DNA from: Trueperaceae bacterium
Lineage (GTDB): Bacteria; Deinococcota; Deinococci; Deinococcales; Trueperaceae
Direction: 5' to 3'
DNA length: 61,769 nt
Assembly: GCA_020354625.1 (NCBI GenBank)
Contig: CP070651.1
Location: 2,394,924-2,456,692 of the forward strand
The notes beneath the pieces were generated by a model. That model was not told the DNA's origin, did no database searches, and saw nothing but the letters and a program-made list of their open reading frames with translations. The translations under genes and the position numbers were made by a program. Each line of letters opens with the position of its first letter. Within the stretch, counting starts at the first letter, position 1. Positions 49,339 through 58,914 of this stretch are shown one piece after another.

Positions 49339-50687
49339 TGAGATCCTACCTCGATTCGGCCGTTTTTCTTAGAGATTTGGGCCGCGAGCCGATCCTGATC
49401 GATCGTGCAGAGGGTGTCTATCTCTTCGACCGATCGGGAAAACGGTATCTCGATGCCGCCTCTGGCGCAGCGGTGACCTCGCTCGGCCATGGGAATCTCG
49501 AGCTGGCAGAGGTCCTTTTTGAACAGGCTCGGCGTCTCAACTACGCTCACCCTTCGAAATTCGTGACATCTGAGGTGGTCGAGCTGGCCGAGAAGATGGT
49601 TGCGCGGGCCCCAAAGGGTCTCACGCGCGTGTTGTTCACATCGGGTGGCTCCGAAGCGACAGAGGCTGCTGTCAAGCTTGCCCGGCAGGTTCATGTGGCC
49701 CGGGGGGAAACGAGCAAGAATAAAGTCATCACTAGGCGCAGCTCCTATCACGGTGCGACCCTCGGCGCGTTGGCCCTCTCTGGTCAGATGGGCCGCCGGC
49801 AGCCGTTTGTACCGATGCTGATGCCTCAGCCCATGATCGCGCCGACGTCTTGTTACCGCTGCCCCTTCGGTAAAGAACCCCGCAGCTGTGCGTTGGAATG
49901 CGCTGAAGACCTCGAGACGACTCTGATGAGTGAGGGTCCAGAGAATGTGGCCGCCTTTATCGCCGAGCCTATCGTAGGTTCGAGTTCTCCCGGAAGACAC
50001 CCTCCCGACGAGTACTGGCGGCGCATTCGTGAGATTTGTGATCGTTACCGGATCCTCTTGATCGCTGATGAGGTGATGAGCGGCAACGGAAGGAGCGGTA
50101 AGTGGTGGGCCATGCAGCACACCGGTGTCTCTCCCGATATGATTACTACAGCCAAAGGGATCGTTGCGGGCTATACCCCGCTCGGAGCGGTCTTGGTCAA
50201 GGGTGAGTTCGTGGAAGACTTGCGCAAGACCGACGAAAGCTTTCGTCACGGGCACACCTATTCCGGCAACCCGCTCTCTTGTGCGGTGGGGAGCCGTGTA
50301 ATCGATATCATCGAGCGAGAGGGGCTGCTCGACAATGTGTGTCGGATGGGGGAGCTCCTCCTGAGACGGCTCAGAGAGACGTTTTGCGATCACCCGAACG
50401 TCGGTGTCATCCGGGGGCGGGGATTGCTTCTCGGTGTCGAGTTGGTGGCAGATCGGGCCAGCAAGCAGCCCTTTCCAGCAAAACTCGACATTCGTAGCCG
50501 CTTCAGTCACGCCTGTCTCGATCAGGGCCTCTACCTCTATCAAGGTGGTGGTCATATCGATGGAACTAACGGTGATCACGCCATGCTTGCGCCCCCTTTT
50601 ATCATCGATGAGACCAGCGTAGAGGAGATCGTGGTGGCGATGCAGATCGCCTTGGGAGAGATCTTACCGGGGGGAGTGCCAGCGTGA
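49338..50687 (+). CDS. Class III PLP-dependent aminotransferase
   Basis: 449 residues. Motifs: RAEGVYLFDRSGKRYLDAASG, SGGSEATEAAVKLAR, HGATLGALALSG, and the PLP lysine in DMITTAKGI with ADEVMSGNGRSGK. Four Cys in CYRCPFGKEPRSCALEC suggest the branch that includes glutamate-1-semialdehyde-like and omega-amino acid:pyruvate aminotransferases. Donor and acceptor unknown. Confidence 0.92.
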   Translation: MRSYLDSAVFLRDLGREPILIDRAEGVYLFDRSGKRYLDAASGAAVTSLGHGNLELAEVLFEQARRLNYAHPSKFVTSEVVELAEKMVARAPKGLTRVLFTSGGSEATEAAVKLARQVHVARGETSKNKVITRRSSYHGATLGALALSGQMGRRQPFVPMLMPQPMIAPTSCYRCPFGKEPRSCALECAEDLETTLMSEGPENVAAFIAEPIVGSSSPGRHPPDEYWRRIREICDRYRILLIADEVMSGNGRSGKWWAMQHTGVSPDMITTAKGIVAGYTPLGAVLVKGEFVEDLRKTDESFRHGHTYSGNPLSCAVGSRVIDIIEREGLLDNVCRMGELLLRRLRETFCDHPNVGVIRGRGLLLGVELVADRASKQPFPAKLDIRSRFSHACLDQGLYLYQGGGHIDGTNGDHAMLAPPFIIDETSVEEIVVAMQIALGEILPGGVPA

Positions 50688-51016
50688 AATTCAAGCCCTC
50701 GTCGTTAAACTCGCAAGAGATTTCGGAACATGTTGTCCGTAGGCGCCTCTGTGGTGAAAACCTAGAGTTCATTCTCTATACCTACCAGCCAGGGGCAGTA
50801 TTTGCGGTGCATCAACACCCGGCCGAGCAGCTCACAATCGTCATCCAAGGAGAGCTGATTTTCACTTTCGATGATGAGGAGGTGGTGCTGGTAACAGGTG
50901 ACGCCATTTTGATCCCACCCGAGCGCCGGCACGGTGCCTATGTTCCCACCACAGCGGGGGAGACACGAACCTACAACATCTTTAGCCCGGTACGAGAACG
51001 TTTGCCAGGTGCTTGA
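50684..51016 (+). CDS. Cupin domain protein
   Basis: 110-residue single cupin. Metal-site histidines and glutamine are in AVHQHPAEQLTIVIQGEL and the second motif is RRHGAYVPTTAG. GTG 50684 overlaps the aminotransferase stop (GTGA), so both are coupled. It may be an isomerase or dioxygenase on the aminotransferase substrate. Confidence 0.88.
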   Translation: MKFKPSSLNSQEISEHVVRRRLCGENLEFILYTYQPGAVFAVHQHPAEQLTIVIQGELIFTFDDEEVVLVTGDAILIPPERRHGAYVPTTAGETRTYNIFSPVRERLPGA

Positions 51017-51131
51017 GCACAAGCAGTGTTTACGGTCGGGATCCCATTCCAACCTCGCTTCGTTAGGCTTGCGTCTGAGTCGGTGTCTCAGGCTCAGGTT
51101 GGAGGTTACTGGGCCGTTCGTTCGCCCCGTC

Positions 51132-51974
51132 CTACTTTGCCATTTTGAGCGCGATCCGCCGGCCGGTCGGCGTGGCCGCGATGCCTCCCTCACCCGTCTC
51201 GCGCAGTTCGGGTGGCAACAGTCGGCCGATCGAAGCCGTGGCAGACACCACTTCGTCGGGTGGGATGACCGACTCGAGCCCTGCTAGTGCCAGCTGCGCG
51301 GCGCTGACAGCGTGAACCGCAAAAAAGGCGTTGCGGGAGACGCAAGGCACCTCTACATAGCCCCCGACCGGGTCGCAGACGAGCCCGATGGTGTTCATAA
51401 GCGCTAGGGTGGCCGCTTCCACCGCTGCTTTGGCCTCTCCGCCGAGGAGCTCACACACCGCAGCCGCAGCCATGGCCGCAGATGAGCCGATCTCGGCCTG
51501 GCACCCACCGCTTGAACCGGCGATGAACATGCGCTGGCTGATGACCTGTCCGATGCCGGCAGCCAGGACGAGCGGCATCACGAGCGCTTCATCGGTAAGT
51601 TCCAGGTGGTCTCCTACTCCGATCAGCGCTCCAGGTACGGTGCCGGCGCTCCCGGCTGTAGGGGCGGCGACGATCCGCCCCATGCGCGCGTTCTCTTCGT
51701 TGACAGCCATCGCATAGGCCTGGACGCGCTTCATCAGAGGCGCTCGCAGCTTATCGTCGGCTCCCCAAAGCGTTTTGGCATTCCAACCGACCATTCCGGT
51801 ACGGCTAGGTTCATCCGAGCTGAGACCACGGGCGATAGAGGACCGCATCTCCTGCAGGCGGAGTAGCATCTTCTCTAAGAGGTCCTCGCGCGCCGCCCTT
51901 TCCTCGCCCACTTCTTCGTGCAAGATGAGCTCAGATCCGTATCCTGGATAGTCGGCCAACTGTTTCAGGTTCAC
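51132..51974 (-). CDS. sdaAA: L-serine dehydratase, alpha subunit
   Basis: 280 residues of the iron-sulfur serine dehydratase. Typical [20 protein letters not shown]-like stretch ([17 protein letters not shown]), [22 protein letters not shown] and [10 protein letters not shown] give the cluster cysteines. Converts serine to pyruvate and ammonia. Its start overlaps the sdaAB stop by 4 nt. Confidence 0.94.
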   Translation of the reverse strand: MNLKQLADYPGYGSELILHEEVGEERAAREDLLEKMLLRLQEMRSSIARGLSSDEPSRTGMVGWNAKTLWGADDKLRAPLMKRVQAYAMAVNEENARMGRIVAAPTAGSAGTVPGALIGVGDHLELTDEALVMPLVLAAGIGQVISQRMFIAGSSGGCQAEIGSSAAMAAAAVCELLGGEAKAAVEAATLALMNTIGLVCDPVGGYVEVPCVSRNAFFAVHAVSAAQLALAGLESVIPPDEVVSATASIGRLLPPELRETGEGGIAATPTGRRIALKMAK

Positions 51975-52669
51975 GCCACGTCTCCGGTGCCGGAGAGATG
52001 TCCCTCTCCACTGATGACTTCGGGCAGAATGCGGAGCCAGCGAATGTAGGGGAGGTGGGTCAGGTAGTCGAGCACATATTGGGAGAGCCGCTTATCGATT
52101 TCGATCGACATCATGGCCTCTCCACCTTTTTTCTGCCGCGCTGAGTAGAGGGTGGCGATGTTCCCCTCATTATCGGCGATGACCTGCGCGACGTGAGCGA
52201 TCACACCGGTCTGGTCCACATGCCTGAGTAGCAAGGTGTGATAGCGTCCCGAGAAACGTACCTCGAACGCGTCGATCTCGAATACCTGGATCGAGCCGCC
52301 GCCGAGGCTAGAACCGGTCAGATGACTTTTTTCCGTTCTGTTCTCGAGTTCGATACATACCGTGTTGGGATGAACGTCTCCGAGGTCTGCTGCATCGAAT
52401 ACGATGTCGAGCTGTTGTTTCTTGGCAATGGAGAGTGCTTGCGGGATACGCGGGTCGTGCGGGTAGTAACCCAAGATACCGGCGGTGAGAGCCAGTTCGG
52501 TCCCGTGCCCCTTCGCCGTTTTGGCAAAAGAACCGTGGAGGGTAAGCTTCGCTCGTTCCGCGGGTCGCTGGAGCGTGTGCCGTGCTAAAAGGGCCAAGCG
52601 GCAGGCTCCCGCTGTGTGACTGCTCGAGGGGCCGATCATGATTGGGCCGATCATATCCAGAAGACTCAT
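51971..52669 (-). CDS. sdaAB: L-serine dehydratase, beta subunit
   Basis: 232 residues. The [21 protein letters not shown] start is diagnostic, and the C-terminal ~75 residues ([20 protein letters not shown]) form an ACT domain. Split alpha/beta subunits are typical of Firmicutes and Deinococcus groups. TATAGT (52684-52679) ends 9 nt before ATG 52669. Confidence 0.94.
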   Translation of the reverse strand: MSLLDMIGPIMIGPSSSHTAGACRLALLARHTLQRPAERAKLTLHGSFAKTAKGHGTELALTAGILGYYPHDPRIPQALSIAKKQQLDIVFDAADLGDVHPNTVCIELENRTEKSHLTGSSLGGGSIQVFEIDAFEVRFSGRYHTLLLRHVDQTGVIAHVAQVIADNEGNIATLYSARQKKGGEAMMSIEIDKRLSQYVLDYLTHLPYIRWLRILPEVISGEGHLSGTGDVA

Positions 52670-52722
52670 CTGGTTGCCACTATAGCGGGTTTAACCTGCC
52701 TATTTCCGTATCTGGAGTAAGC

Positions 52723-52746
52723 AAAAAAGCGGCCCGTAGGCCGCTT
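52723..52746 (-). terminator. Intrinsic terminator of the HU gene
   Basis: On the minus strand AAGCGGCC, loop TACG, GGCCGCTT, then a run of T residues. It lies 19 nt after the HU stop. Confidence 0.85.
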
Positions 52747-52764
52747 CTCACTCTAGGGGGGAAT

Positions 52765-53058
52765 TTACTTCTTAACCCGTTCTTTGAGACCTTTACCAGG
52801 CTTGAAGGCGGGGTACTTGCTGGAAGGGATCTCGATCTTGTCGGTAGTGCCGGGCTTTACACCTGTGCGTGCTTTGCGCTTACGCACTTCGAAGGTGCCG
52901 AAGCCGGTCAGCTGAACTTTGTAGTTGTCATCAAGGTGGCCACTGATCTTGTCGAGCATGGTGTCCATGACTTCCTTGACATCTTTTTTCTTCATCCCTG
53001 TCTCGTCAGCAACGAGATCGACCAGATCGGCTTTTGATACGGTTTTCTGCTTTCCCAT
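52765..53058 (-). CDS. hup: HU-family DNA-binding protein
   Basis: 97-residue histone-like protein. VSKADLVDLVADETGMKKKD, the beta-arm motif GTFEVRKRKARTGVKPGT and C-terminal FKPGKGLKERV are standard HU/IHF. A short Lys/Gln-rich N-terminal extension (MGKQKT) recalls Deinococcus HU. AAGGGAGGAG upstream of ATG 53058. Confidence 0.95.
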   Translation of the reverse strand: MGKQKTVSKADLVDLVADETGMKKKDVKEVMDTMLDKISGHLDDNYKVQLTGFGTFEVRKRKARTGVKPGTTDKIEIPSSKYPAFKPGKGLKERVKK

Positions 53059-53093
53059 CTGAACTCCTCCCTTGTGAAATATGGCTTAATGGC

Positions 53094-53122
53094 ACTCTAT
53101 CATGGAAAGTTTCAGAAAGCAA
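53094..53122 (-). promoter_or_regulatory. HU gene promoter
   Basis: On the minus strand TTGCTT (53122-53117), 17-nt spacer, TAGAGT (53099-53094), with a leader of about 30 nt containing the ribosome binding site. Confidence 0.7.
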
Positions 53123-53176
53123 GTCTGTCACGGCATTTATAGGTTTCTTGTCGACGTGATTTCCTTGTGTGTCATC

Positions 53177-53255
53177 TCTCGAGCCGGCTCGAGAATCGTT
53201 TGCCCTTTGCGCTTCGCAACGATTCTTACGAGCCTAACGAGTCTGATGAGGCTCG
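53177..53255. repeat. Cluster of inverted repeats
   Basis: TCTCGAGCCGGCTCGAGA (53177-53194) is a perfect palindrome. AGAATCGTT (53192-53200) pairs with AACGATTCT (53218-53226), extended by GGCTCG/CGAGCC, and CGAGCC (53229-53234) also pairs with GGCTCG (53250-53255). It lies downstream of the acyltransferase gene and upstream of HU; no gene is seen in 53123-53370. Confidence 0.6.
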
Positions 53256-53370
53256 AATTCCCTCTCATCCGGGCTTCGTTATATTAAGACAGGGCAGGGT
53301 TGTTTCTTGCTTATAACACGCAATTTCTGGTCTGGTATGGCCAGAATGGATAACGGAAAGACAACGCACA

Positions 53371-53994
53371 TCAACTCTCTCGTGTCTGTACCCCTCTGAT
53401 GGCAGTGTCATCGGTCGGCGTCAGTTCATCGATACGTTGCATCAGTTTTTGCGTCATCGCTGACAACGCCTCTCGATCGCGGCCTACGGGGAGGATCGGA
53501 TCACCGAAGCGGACATGAAACGATCTGCCTTGCCGCCATATGGTTACCGGTTGTAGTGGCACGGAGGCGCGCTGAGCCAAAAATGCCGCTCCGTCGAGCG
53601 CTGAGGTGTCGGGAGCGCCACGAGTCCCCTGTGGGAAGATACCGACTGCGGTTCCGGCCTTGAGAAGCCTCAAGGCGTGCCTGACAGCTGTTAAATCGTT
53701 CCGCTCTCGATCGACGGGGAACGCTCTCATACCTATCATCGCCACCCGCATGAACGGGTTCTCGAACAGCTCTTTTTTTGCCATGAAGTCGATCTCGCGC
53801 GGGACGGAAACGCCCATCACAAACGGATCCCAAGCGGTAAAGTGGTTGCTGGCAACCACCAACCCACCGCTGCGGGGTACCTTCTCGGCATCGATGATGG
53901 TGAGGCCGAAGACCACTTTGGAATAGAAAAAGACCGTGGCCCTGACAAACCAATAGAACCAGAGGCCCTGAACGAGGCGTTCAAGTAGCTTCAT
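53371..53994 (-). CDS. 1-acyl-sn-glycerol-3-phosphate acyltransferase (PlsC family)
   Basis: 207-residue membrane acyltransferase. The HX4D catalytic motif is NHFTAWD, and the second motif FPQGTR carries Gln where most have Glu. One N-terminal hydrophobic helix (LWFYWFVRATVFFYSKVVFG). Start ATG 53994 is 7 nt after TAGAAT, a leaderless layout; the open frame extends further upstream without family similarity. Confidence 0.9.
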   Translation of the reverse strand: MKLLERLVQGLWFYWFVRATVFFYSKVVFGLTIIDAEKVPRSGGLVVASNHFTAWDPFVMGVSVPREIDFMAKKELFENPFMRVAMIGMRAFPVDRERNDLTAVRHALRLLKAGTAVGIFPQGTRGAPDTSALDGAAFLAQRASVPLQPVTIWRQGRSFHVRFGDPILPVGRDREALSAMTQKLMQRIDELTPTDDTAIRGVQTRES

Positions 53995-54001
53995 CTCGAT
54001 T

Positions 54002-54007
54002 ATTCTA
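54002..54007 (-). promoter_or_regulatory. Leaderless-type -10 box (TAGAAT) for the acyltransferase
   Basis: TAGAAT ends 7 nt before ATG 53994. Confidence 0.6.
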
Positions 54008-54205
54008 CCGTGACGAGGTCTCGAGAAGCGGTTTCGGGCAGAAGCTCGAAACCGCTGGCGGCTCTGGAGTGCGTAGGATCCGAACTGATTAGGACGGAAG
54101 ATGGCGATGTAAGAGACCGTTTGGCCTCCCGTTCCACTCTGGAGGCGCCTTTCGTATATGACCTTCCGGTTCCGGTCTATGAAAGCCACCTAAAAGATCC
54201 CCCGA

Positions 54206-54703
54206 TCAAGCTCTTTCTTCGCTCTTCTCCCGCCAGCGATCGAGCAGGACGCCAGCCAGGACTCCTGCGAGGGCGACCATAGTGTGCAGGCCGATCCAGA
54301 GGGCGGCGTTCGGTTCCCACGGCAGGGCAACTTCGAAGAGTTCGCGTTTGGAGGCGACGAGAGCGAACACCTGTGGTGTGATGAGGAGCACGGGTGAGAC
54401 GGCGAGTGCCGGATAGCGCCAGGCGAACTCCAAGCCGAGCATGGCCAGCAGGTTTGAGCTGAGAACGATCGGGAGCATGATCAACCAGCCGACATCGCCT
54501 GTAATGAGGCCGATCGGTGGTCCGAGCAGAGCCGTGAGGTAAGCAAACGGCATGCCACCCATACCGAAGGCCAGATAGCTAAAGAGCAGGATCCCCAGGC
54601 TCCGGTACATAAGGGGTAGCGGAGCGACGGCAGCCACTACCCCTGCCAGGACCATAAAACCCCCGATAATCAGGTTCTGTGGGCTGGTTGCTGTCCGGAT
54701 CAC
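54206..54703 (-). CDS. Multi-pass membrane protein, unknown
   Basis: 165 residues with about five hydrophobic helices (LIIGGFMVLAGVVAAVAPLP, LGILLFSYLAFG, LITGDVGWLIMLPIVL, LAVSPVLLITPQVFALVA, MVALAGVLAGVLLD). No family recognised; the organisation recalls small integral proteins of the Deinococcus group. It is directly downstream of uvrA on the same strand (33 nt), so probably cotranscribed. Confidence 0.7.
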   Translation of the reverse strand: MIRTATSPQNLIIGGFMVLAGVVAAVAPLPLMYRSLGILLFSYLAFGMGGMPFAYLTALLGPPIGLITGDVGWLIMLPIVLSSNLLAMLGLEFAWRYPALAVSPVLLITPQVFALVASKRELFEVALPWEPNAALWIGLHTMVALAGVLAGVLLDRWREKSEERA

Positions 54704-54736
54704 GGTGAAGTCTTCGGGTGTCGTCGTGAGGTGGGA

Positions 54737-57607
54737 TCAGGCCACATAATCGAGAGGGCGAGCAGCGCGGCGAGCGATCTCTGGTACTCTCCGAAGGAAC
54801 GTTCCGGTAGCCGACTCTTTGTTGCCGGCGACGGCTTCAGGGGTGCCTTCTGCGACGATCTCACCACCGCGTGTCCCACCGTGGGGGCCGAGGTCTACAA
54901 TCCAGTCTGCTGTCTTGATGACTTCCAAATTGTGTTCGATCACCACCAGCGTATTCCCTCCATCCACCAGGCGGTGGAGTACGTCGAGTAGCTTTCGGGT
55001 GTCTTCGAAGTGCAGGCCCGTGGTGGGCTCATCGAGGATGTAGAGGGTCCGACCGGTGGAACGCTTGCCGAGCTCGGAGGCGAGTTTCACGCGTTGCGCC
55101 TCGCCGCCTGAGAGGGTGGGGCTCGGTTGACCGATCTGGATATATCCCAAGCCGACATCTTTCATGAGCTGGAGCTTTCGGGCGATGCTCGGGATATTCT
55201 CAAAGAACTCGAGACCCTCTTCGGCCGTCATGTTGAGCACATCGGAGATCGATTTTCCGCGAATCTTGACCTCTAAGGTTTCCCGGTTATAGCGTGCTCC
55301 CTTACACACTTCGCACGGTACGTAGATGTCCGGCAAGAAGTACATCTCCACTTTGACAGTGCCATCACCCTTGCAGGCTTCACAGCGTCCACCTTTGACG
55401 TTGAAACTGAACCGGCCCGGTTTGTAGCCGCGTTTACGGGCCTCAGGGGCCCTGGCGTAGAGATCGCGGATGTCGGTGAAGATACCGGTGTAGGTAGCGG
55501 GATTGCTTCGTGGCGTACGCCCGATCGGGCTCTGGTCGATCTCGATGACTTTGTCGACGTGTTCGGTGCCCAAGATACGGGTGTGGGCACCGGGTATCGC
55601 CTTGGCCCGGTAGAGCTGTTTGGCCAGGCTCGCGTGAAGGATGCGGTGCACCAGCGTCGACTTGCCGGAACCCGATGGACCTGTGATGCAGGTGAGCGTA
55701 CCCAGGGGGATGCCCACGTCGATGTTTTTGAGATTGTATTCGCGCGCCCCTACGATCTTGAGATTTTTGCCGTTTCCCTCACGACGCCGTTTCGGAATGT
55801 CGATCTGCCGGTCGCCTCGAAGATAGGCTGCCGTCAGCGAGGTAGGGTGAGCGTTCAATTCGGCAGGGGTAGCAGCTGCGACCACCTCACCACCGTGTAT
55901 ACCTGCACCAGGCCCGAGGTCCACGATGAAGTCTGCCGTGCGCATCGTCTCTTCGTCGTGCTCGACCACGATCAGGGTGTTGCCGAGATCACGAAGGCTG
56001 AGCAGGGTCTTGAGGAGGCGGTGGTTGTCGCGAGGGTGCAGACCGATAGAGGGTTCATCTAACACGTAAAGAACCCCGGTAAGCCCGGAGCCGACTTGTG
56101 TCGCCAAGCGGATACGTTGCGCCTCCCCACCAGATAAGGTATTCGCGCTACGCTCGAGCGACAGGTAGTCCAAACCGACATCTTCCAAGAACCCCAGGCG
56201 GGCGTTTACCTCGCGCAAGATCGGTCTGGCGATCTTGCCGGCAGCCCCCTGTAAGTCGAGTTCTGAAAAGAACTGATGCGCGTCTAAGACCGTCATCGAC
56301 GATATGTCGGCGATGTTGTGTTCGGCGACTCGCACAGCGAGAACTTCCGGTTTGTAACGGGTTCCCTTGCAGTGGGGGCAAGCGACCAGTGACATGTACT
56401 CTTCGAGTTGCTCACGGGCGTAGTCTGAAGAGACCTCTTTGAGGCGTCGTTCCAGGTTCGGAATGACACCCTCGAACTCCGCTTTGAAGCGCATGGTTTC
56501 GCGACCACCGCGCCGATAGACCACGTCGATGGCCTCTTCAGCCCCATAGAGGACGGCCCGGCGCACCTCTTCGGGAAGCTCTCGCCAAGGTGAAGCCAGA
56601 TCGAAGCCGAGGTGGTCGGAGAGCGCGCGCAAGCGATCCCAATAGTAGACCTTGCTGCTCTCGCCCCGCCCACCACTCCAGGGGGAAATGGCACCGCCGC
56701 TGATCGATAGGCTATCGTCAGGGACGATTCGCTCAGGGTCGAACTGCTGCAGGTATCCGAGGCCACTGCAGTGTGGGCAGGCCCCGTAGGGAGAGTTGAA
56801 CGAGAAGACCCGCGGTTCGAGCTCTTCGAGGAAGGTACCGTGTTCAGGGCAGGCGAATCTTTCACTGAAGAGTTCGTCAACGGCCTCGTCGGGTAGCCAG
56901 ACCCGTACCAGGCCATCCCCCTTTTGCAAGGCGAGTTCTACCGACTCGGCGATACGGGCTCGTTCTTCTTCACGAATCTTGATTCGGTCGACGACCACCT
57001 CGATATCGTGTTTTTCGTAGCGCTCGAGATTCGATTTGATGGCGTCATCCAGGCTCTGTACTTCGCCGTCCACGCGTACCCGAGCGAAGCCCTCTTTTCT
57101 AAGCTCTTCGAAGAGTTTGCGGTACTCACCCTTCCGACCTCGGATAACCGGGGCGAGGAGCATGGCGCGCTGATCTAGAAAACGCTCGTGCAACCTGTCT
57201 GTGATCTCGCTGGCCGATTGCTTGTGAATGGCCCGGTTGCAGATGGGGCAGTGGGGGGTGCCGGCACGCGAAAAGAGCAGCCGCAAATAGTCGTGGATCT
57301 CGGTGACAGTCCCCACGGTTGAACGGGGGTTGTGACTCGTCGTCTTCTGGTCGATACTGATCGCCGGACTGAGACCCTCGATCGAATCGACATCGGGTTT
57401 GTCCATGATGCCGAGGAATTGCCTGGCGTACGCAGACAGACTCTCCACGTAGCGCCTTTGACCCTCCGCATAGATGGTGTCGAACGCCAGAGTCGATTTA
57501 CCGGAACCGGACACGCCTGTAAAGACGATGAATTTGTTTCGGGGGAGCTGTAAGTCGATCTCTTTGAGGTTGTGCTCTCGCGCACCGTGAATGACGATGT
57601 CCTGCAA
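54737..57607 (-). CDS. uvrA: Excinuclease ABC subunit A
   Basis: 956-residue ATPase that finds DNA damage with UvrB. Two ABC modules: [20 protein letters not shown] at the start and [15 protein letters not shown] in the middle; signature sequences [20 protein letters not shown] and [20 protein letters not shown]. Zinc modules [10 protein letters not shown] region, [15 protein letters not shown] with ACPHCSGLG, and [19 protein letters not shown] with [10 protein letters not shown]. The first zinc half reads CPEH where many bacteria have CPxC. TTG 57607 has AAGGAGG upstream. Confidence 0.97.
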   Translation of the reverse strand: MQDIVIHGAREHNLKEIDLQLPRNKFIVFTGVSGSGKSTLAFDTIYAEGQRRYVESLSAYARQFLGIMDKPDVDSIEGLSPAISIDQKTTSHNPRSTVGTVTEIHDYLRLLFSRAGTPHCPICNRAIHKQSASEITDRLHERFLDQRAMLLAPVIRGRKGEYRKLFEELRKEGFARVRVDGEVQSLDDAIKSNLERYEKHDIEVVVDRIKIREEERARIAESVELALQKGDGLVRVWLPDEAVDELFSERFACPEHGTFLEELEPRVFSFNSPYGACPHCSGLGYLQQFDPERIVPDDSLSISGGAISPWSGGRGESSKVYYWDRLRALSDHLGFDLASPWRELPEEVRRAVLYGAEEAIDVVYRRGGRETMRFKAEFEGVIPNLERRLKEVSSDYAREQLEEYMSLVACPHCKGTRYKPEVLAVRVAEHNIADISSMTVLDAHQFFSELDLQGAAGKIARPILREVNARLGFLEDVGLDYLSLERSANTLSGGEAQRIRLATQVGSGLTGVLYVLDEPSIGLHPRDNHRLLKTLLSLRDLGNTLIVVEHDEETMRTADFIVDLGPGAGIHGGEVVAAATPAELNAHPTSLTAAYLRGDRQIDIPKRRREGNGKNLKIVGAREYNLKNIDVGIPLGTLTCITGPSGSGKSTLVHRILHASLAKQLYRAKAIPGAHTRILGTEHVDKVIEIDQSPIGRTPRSNPATYTGIFTDIRDLYARAPEARKRGYKPGRFSFNVKGGRCEACKGDGTVKVEMYFLPDIYVPCEVCKGARYNRETLEVKIRGKSISDVLNMTAEEGLEFFENIPSIARKLQLMKDVGLGYIQIGQPSPTLSGGEAQRVKLASELGKRSTGRTLYILDEPTTGLHFEDTRKLLDVLHRLVDGGNTLVVIEHNLEVIKTADWIVDLGPHGGTRGGEIVAEGTPEAVAGNKESATGTFLRRVPEIARRAARPLDYVA

Positions 57608-57782
57608 AGGAAGACGCCTCCTTCAAAGGTTCCCTGGCGGGGGTGCTTGGAGCTGGGGCGCTCCCTCTGCAGCTTCTCGGTGGCAGTGCAGCTGTTCCCC
57701 GTTACCAGAACACAAGAGTATACCAGAGCCTTCGGCCCTTTGGCTAGCGTACGTGTCAGTACCGAGCAGGCAGATGACCAGG

Positions 57783-57808
57783 AAAAAAGGCTGCCAGCGG
57801 CAGCCTTT
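57783..57808 (-). terminator. Intrinsic terminator of the DUF4342-type gene pair
   Basis: On the minus strand AAAGGCTGCC, loop GCT, GGCAGCCTTT followed by T residues, about 25 nt after the stop of the second gene. Confidence 0.85.
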
Positions 57809-57833
57809 GTCGCGCGATGTCTCCGATGCCGGC

Positions 57834-58157
57834 TCAGCCGGTCTCACCGTTCACGTGGGGGGGCGTCTCTCTGGTAACGATGAATTGTACCCTGAGCGCC
57901 AAGGCGATGATAAAGGCGATCAGCAGGAGCGGGGCTGCGCTCCAAAGGAGCAAGAGACCGATGATGACCGCGATCGTGAGTGGGAGGCGGAATACGACTT
58001 TACCGTTACGGCTGCGCAGCATGAACTGTCGTCGATTCCCTTCTTTGATGAGCTGACCCAATTTGGCAAAGAGTGCGTTCAGACTGCTCCCGAGATCGTT
58101 CCACGACCCTTGGGGTGTTTCCGTTTTTGCCTCTTCGTGACTGTTTTGGTTCGACAT
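57834..58157 (-). CDS. Small membrane protein, DUF4342-like
   Basis: 107 residues: acidic, disordered N-terminus, a basic stretch (LGQLIKEGNRRQFMLRSRNG) similar to the DUF4342 core, then one or two hydrophobic helices (TIAVIIGLLLLWSAAPLLLI, AFIIALAL). It is a paralogue of the next gene upstream; both share 'REGN-R-x-x-x-x-x-N-x-G-K'. AAAGGACG upstream of ATG 58157. Confidence 0.75.
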   Translation of the reverse strand: MSNQNSHEEAKTETPQGSWNDLGSSLNALFAKLGQLIKEGNRRQFMLRSRNGKVVFRLPLTIAVIIGLLLLWSAAPLLLIAFIIALALRVQFIVTRETPPHVNGETG

Positions 58158-58186
58158 CTTGTTCGTCCTTTCTTTAGCGTCCCCGT

Positions 58187-58522
58187 TTAGCTTTCCAGTT
58201 CCGGAGTGTCGTTTTCGGGATGGCTGTCAGTGCGGCGTTCGACCGCGATCGTGAGGTTGGCGACCAGCGCTGCGATGGCGCCGATAGCGGCCCAGACCGG
58301 CAACAACACGGTGCCGATCACCCCGATGGTCAGCGGGATCTCGATGAGCGTCTTCCCCTCTTCATTCTTGATGGTAATGCGCCTTACGTTTCCCTCCCTA
58401 ACGAGCTCCTTGACCTTGGCGACTACCGCCTCACCACTGACCTTGAACTCTTCGGTAGAGGTCGTTTCTTTTTCTTGCACTTCTTCTTGCTGGACGAGGG
58501 TATCTTTGCTCTCTTCACTCAT
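58187..58522 (-). CDS. DUF4342 domain protein
   Basis: 111 residues. The core VSGEAVVAKVKELVREGNVR followed by RITIKNEEGKTLIEIPLTIG is typical of DUF4342; hydrophobic segment GVIGTVLLPVWAAIGAIAAL follows. Perfect AAGGAGGT before ATG 58522. DUF4342 proteins are widespread in Firmicutes and Deinococcus groups with unknown function. Confidence 0.85.
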   Translation of the reverse strand: MSEESKDTLVQQEEVQEKETTSTEEFKVSGEAVVAKVKELVREGNVRRITIKNEEGKTLIEIPLTIGVIGTVLLPVWAAIGAIAALVANLTIAVERRTDSHPENDTPELES

Positions 58523-58914
58523 GATCCAACCTCCTTCTGAGGTTTGTACCTAATGTGAGTGTAGGGCGGGTAAGGGTGAGTTGTCGTCACACCAAAGGGT
58601 GAGTCTCGAGTTTGATAGGGTGTGAGTGGGTCTCGGTTTACCCGCCAGCCGAGTCTTTTTGGAAGGCTGTGTTTGAATAGCGTGCTAGAGCCTTCAAAAG
58701 CGCCCTCGCCACCTCCCCAAATCAAACCAAAGTCTAATAAGTTTATGGATCACAGGGGTGACCAGTGTAAGACGTTTGGCCAATAGCTATTTGTTTGCGT
58801 TTGTCCCTACAATTGAAAATCCGGAAGAGTAACGCGAGTGGAAATCTACCATTCGTTCGTTGAGGGTGAGTCATACCGACCCTCGAGGTTTTTGGAGGAG
58901 AGTGGGAGTGTGGG
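58523..58914. other. Intergenic region upstream of the sugar dehydrogenase
   Basis: No gene recognised; a minus-strand frame at 58743-59117 is a shadow of the dehydrogenase. TACAAT at 58808-58813 is a possible -10 about 100 nt before the start. Confidence 0.45.

Noticed and set aside
49335-50579. 414-codon minus-strand frame
   Set aside because: Entirely antisense to a well-supported class III aminotransferase.
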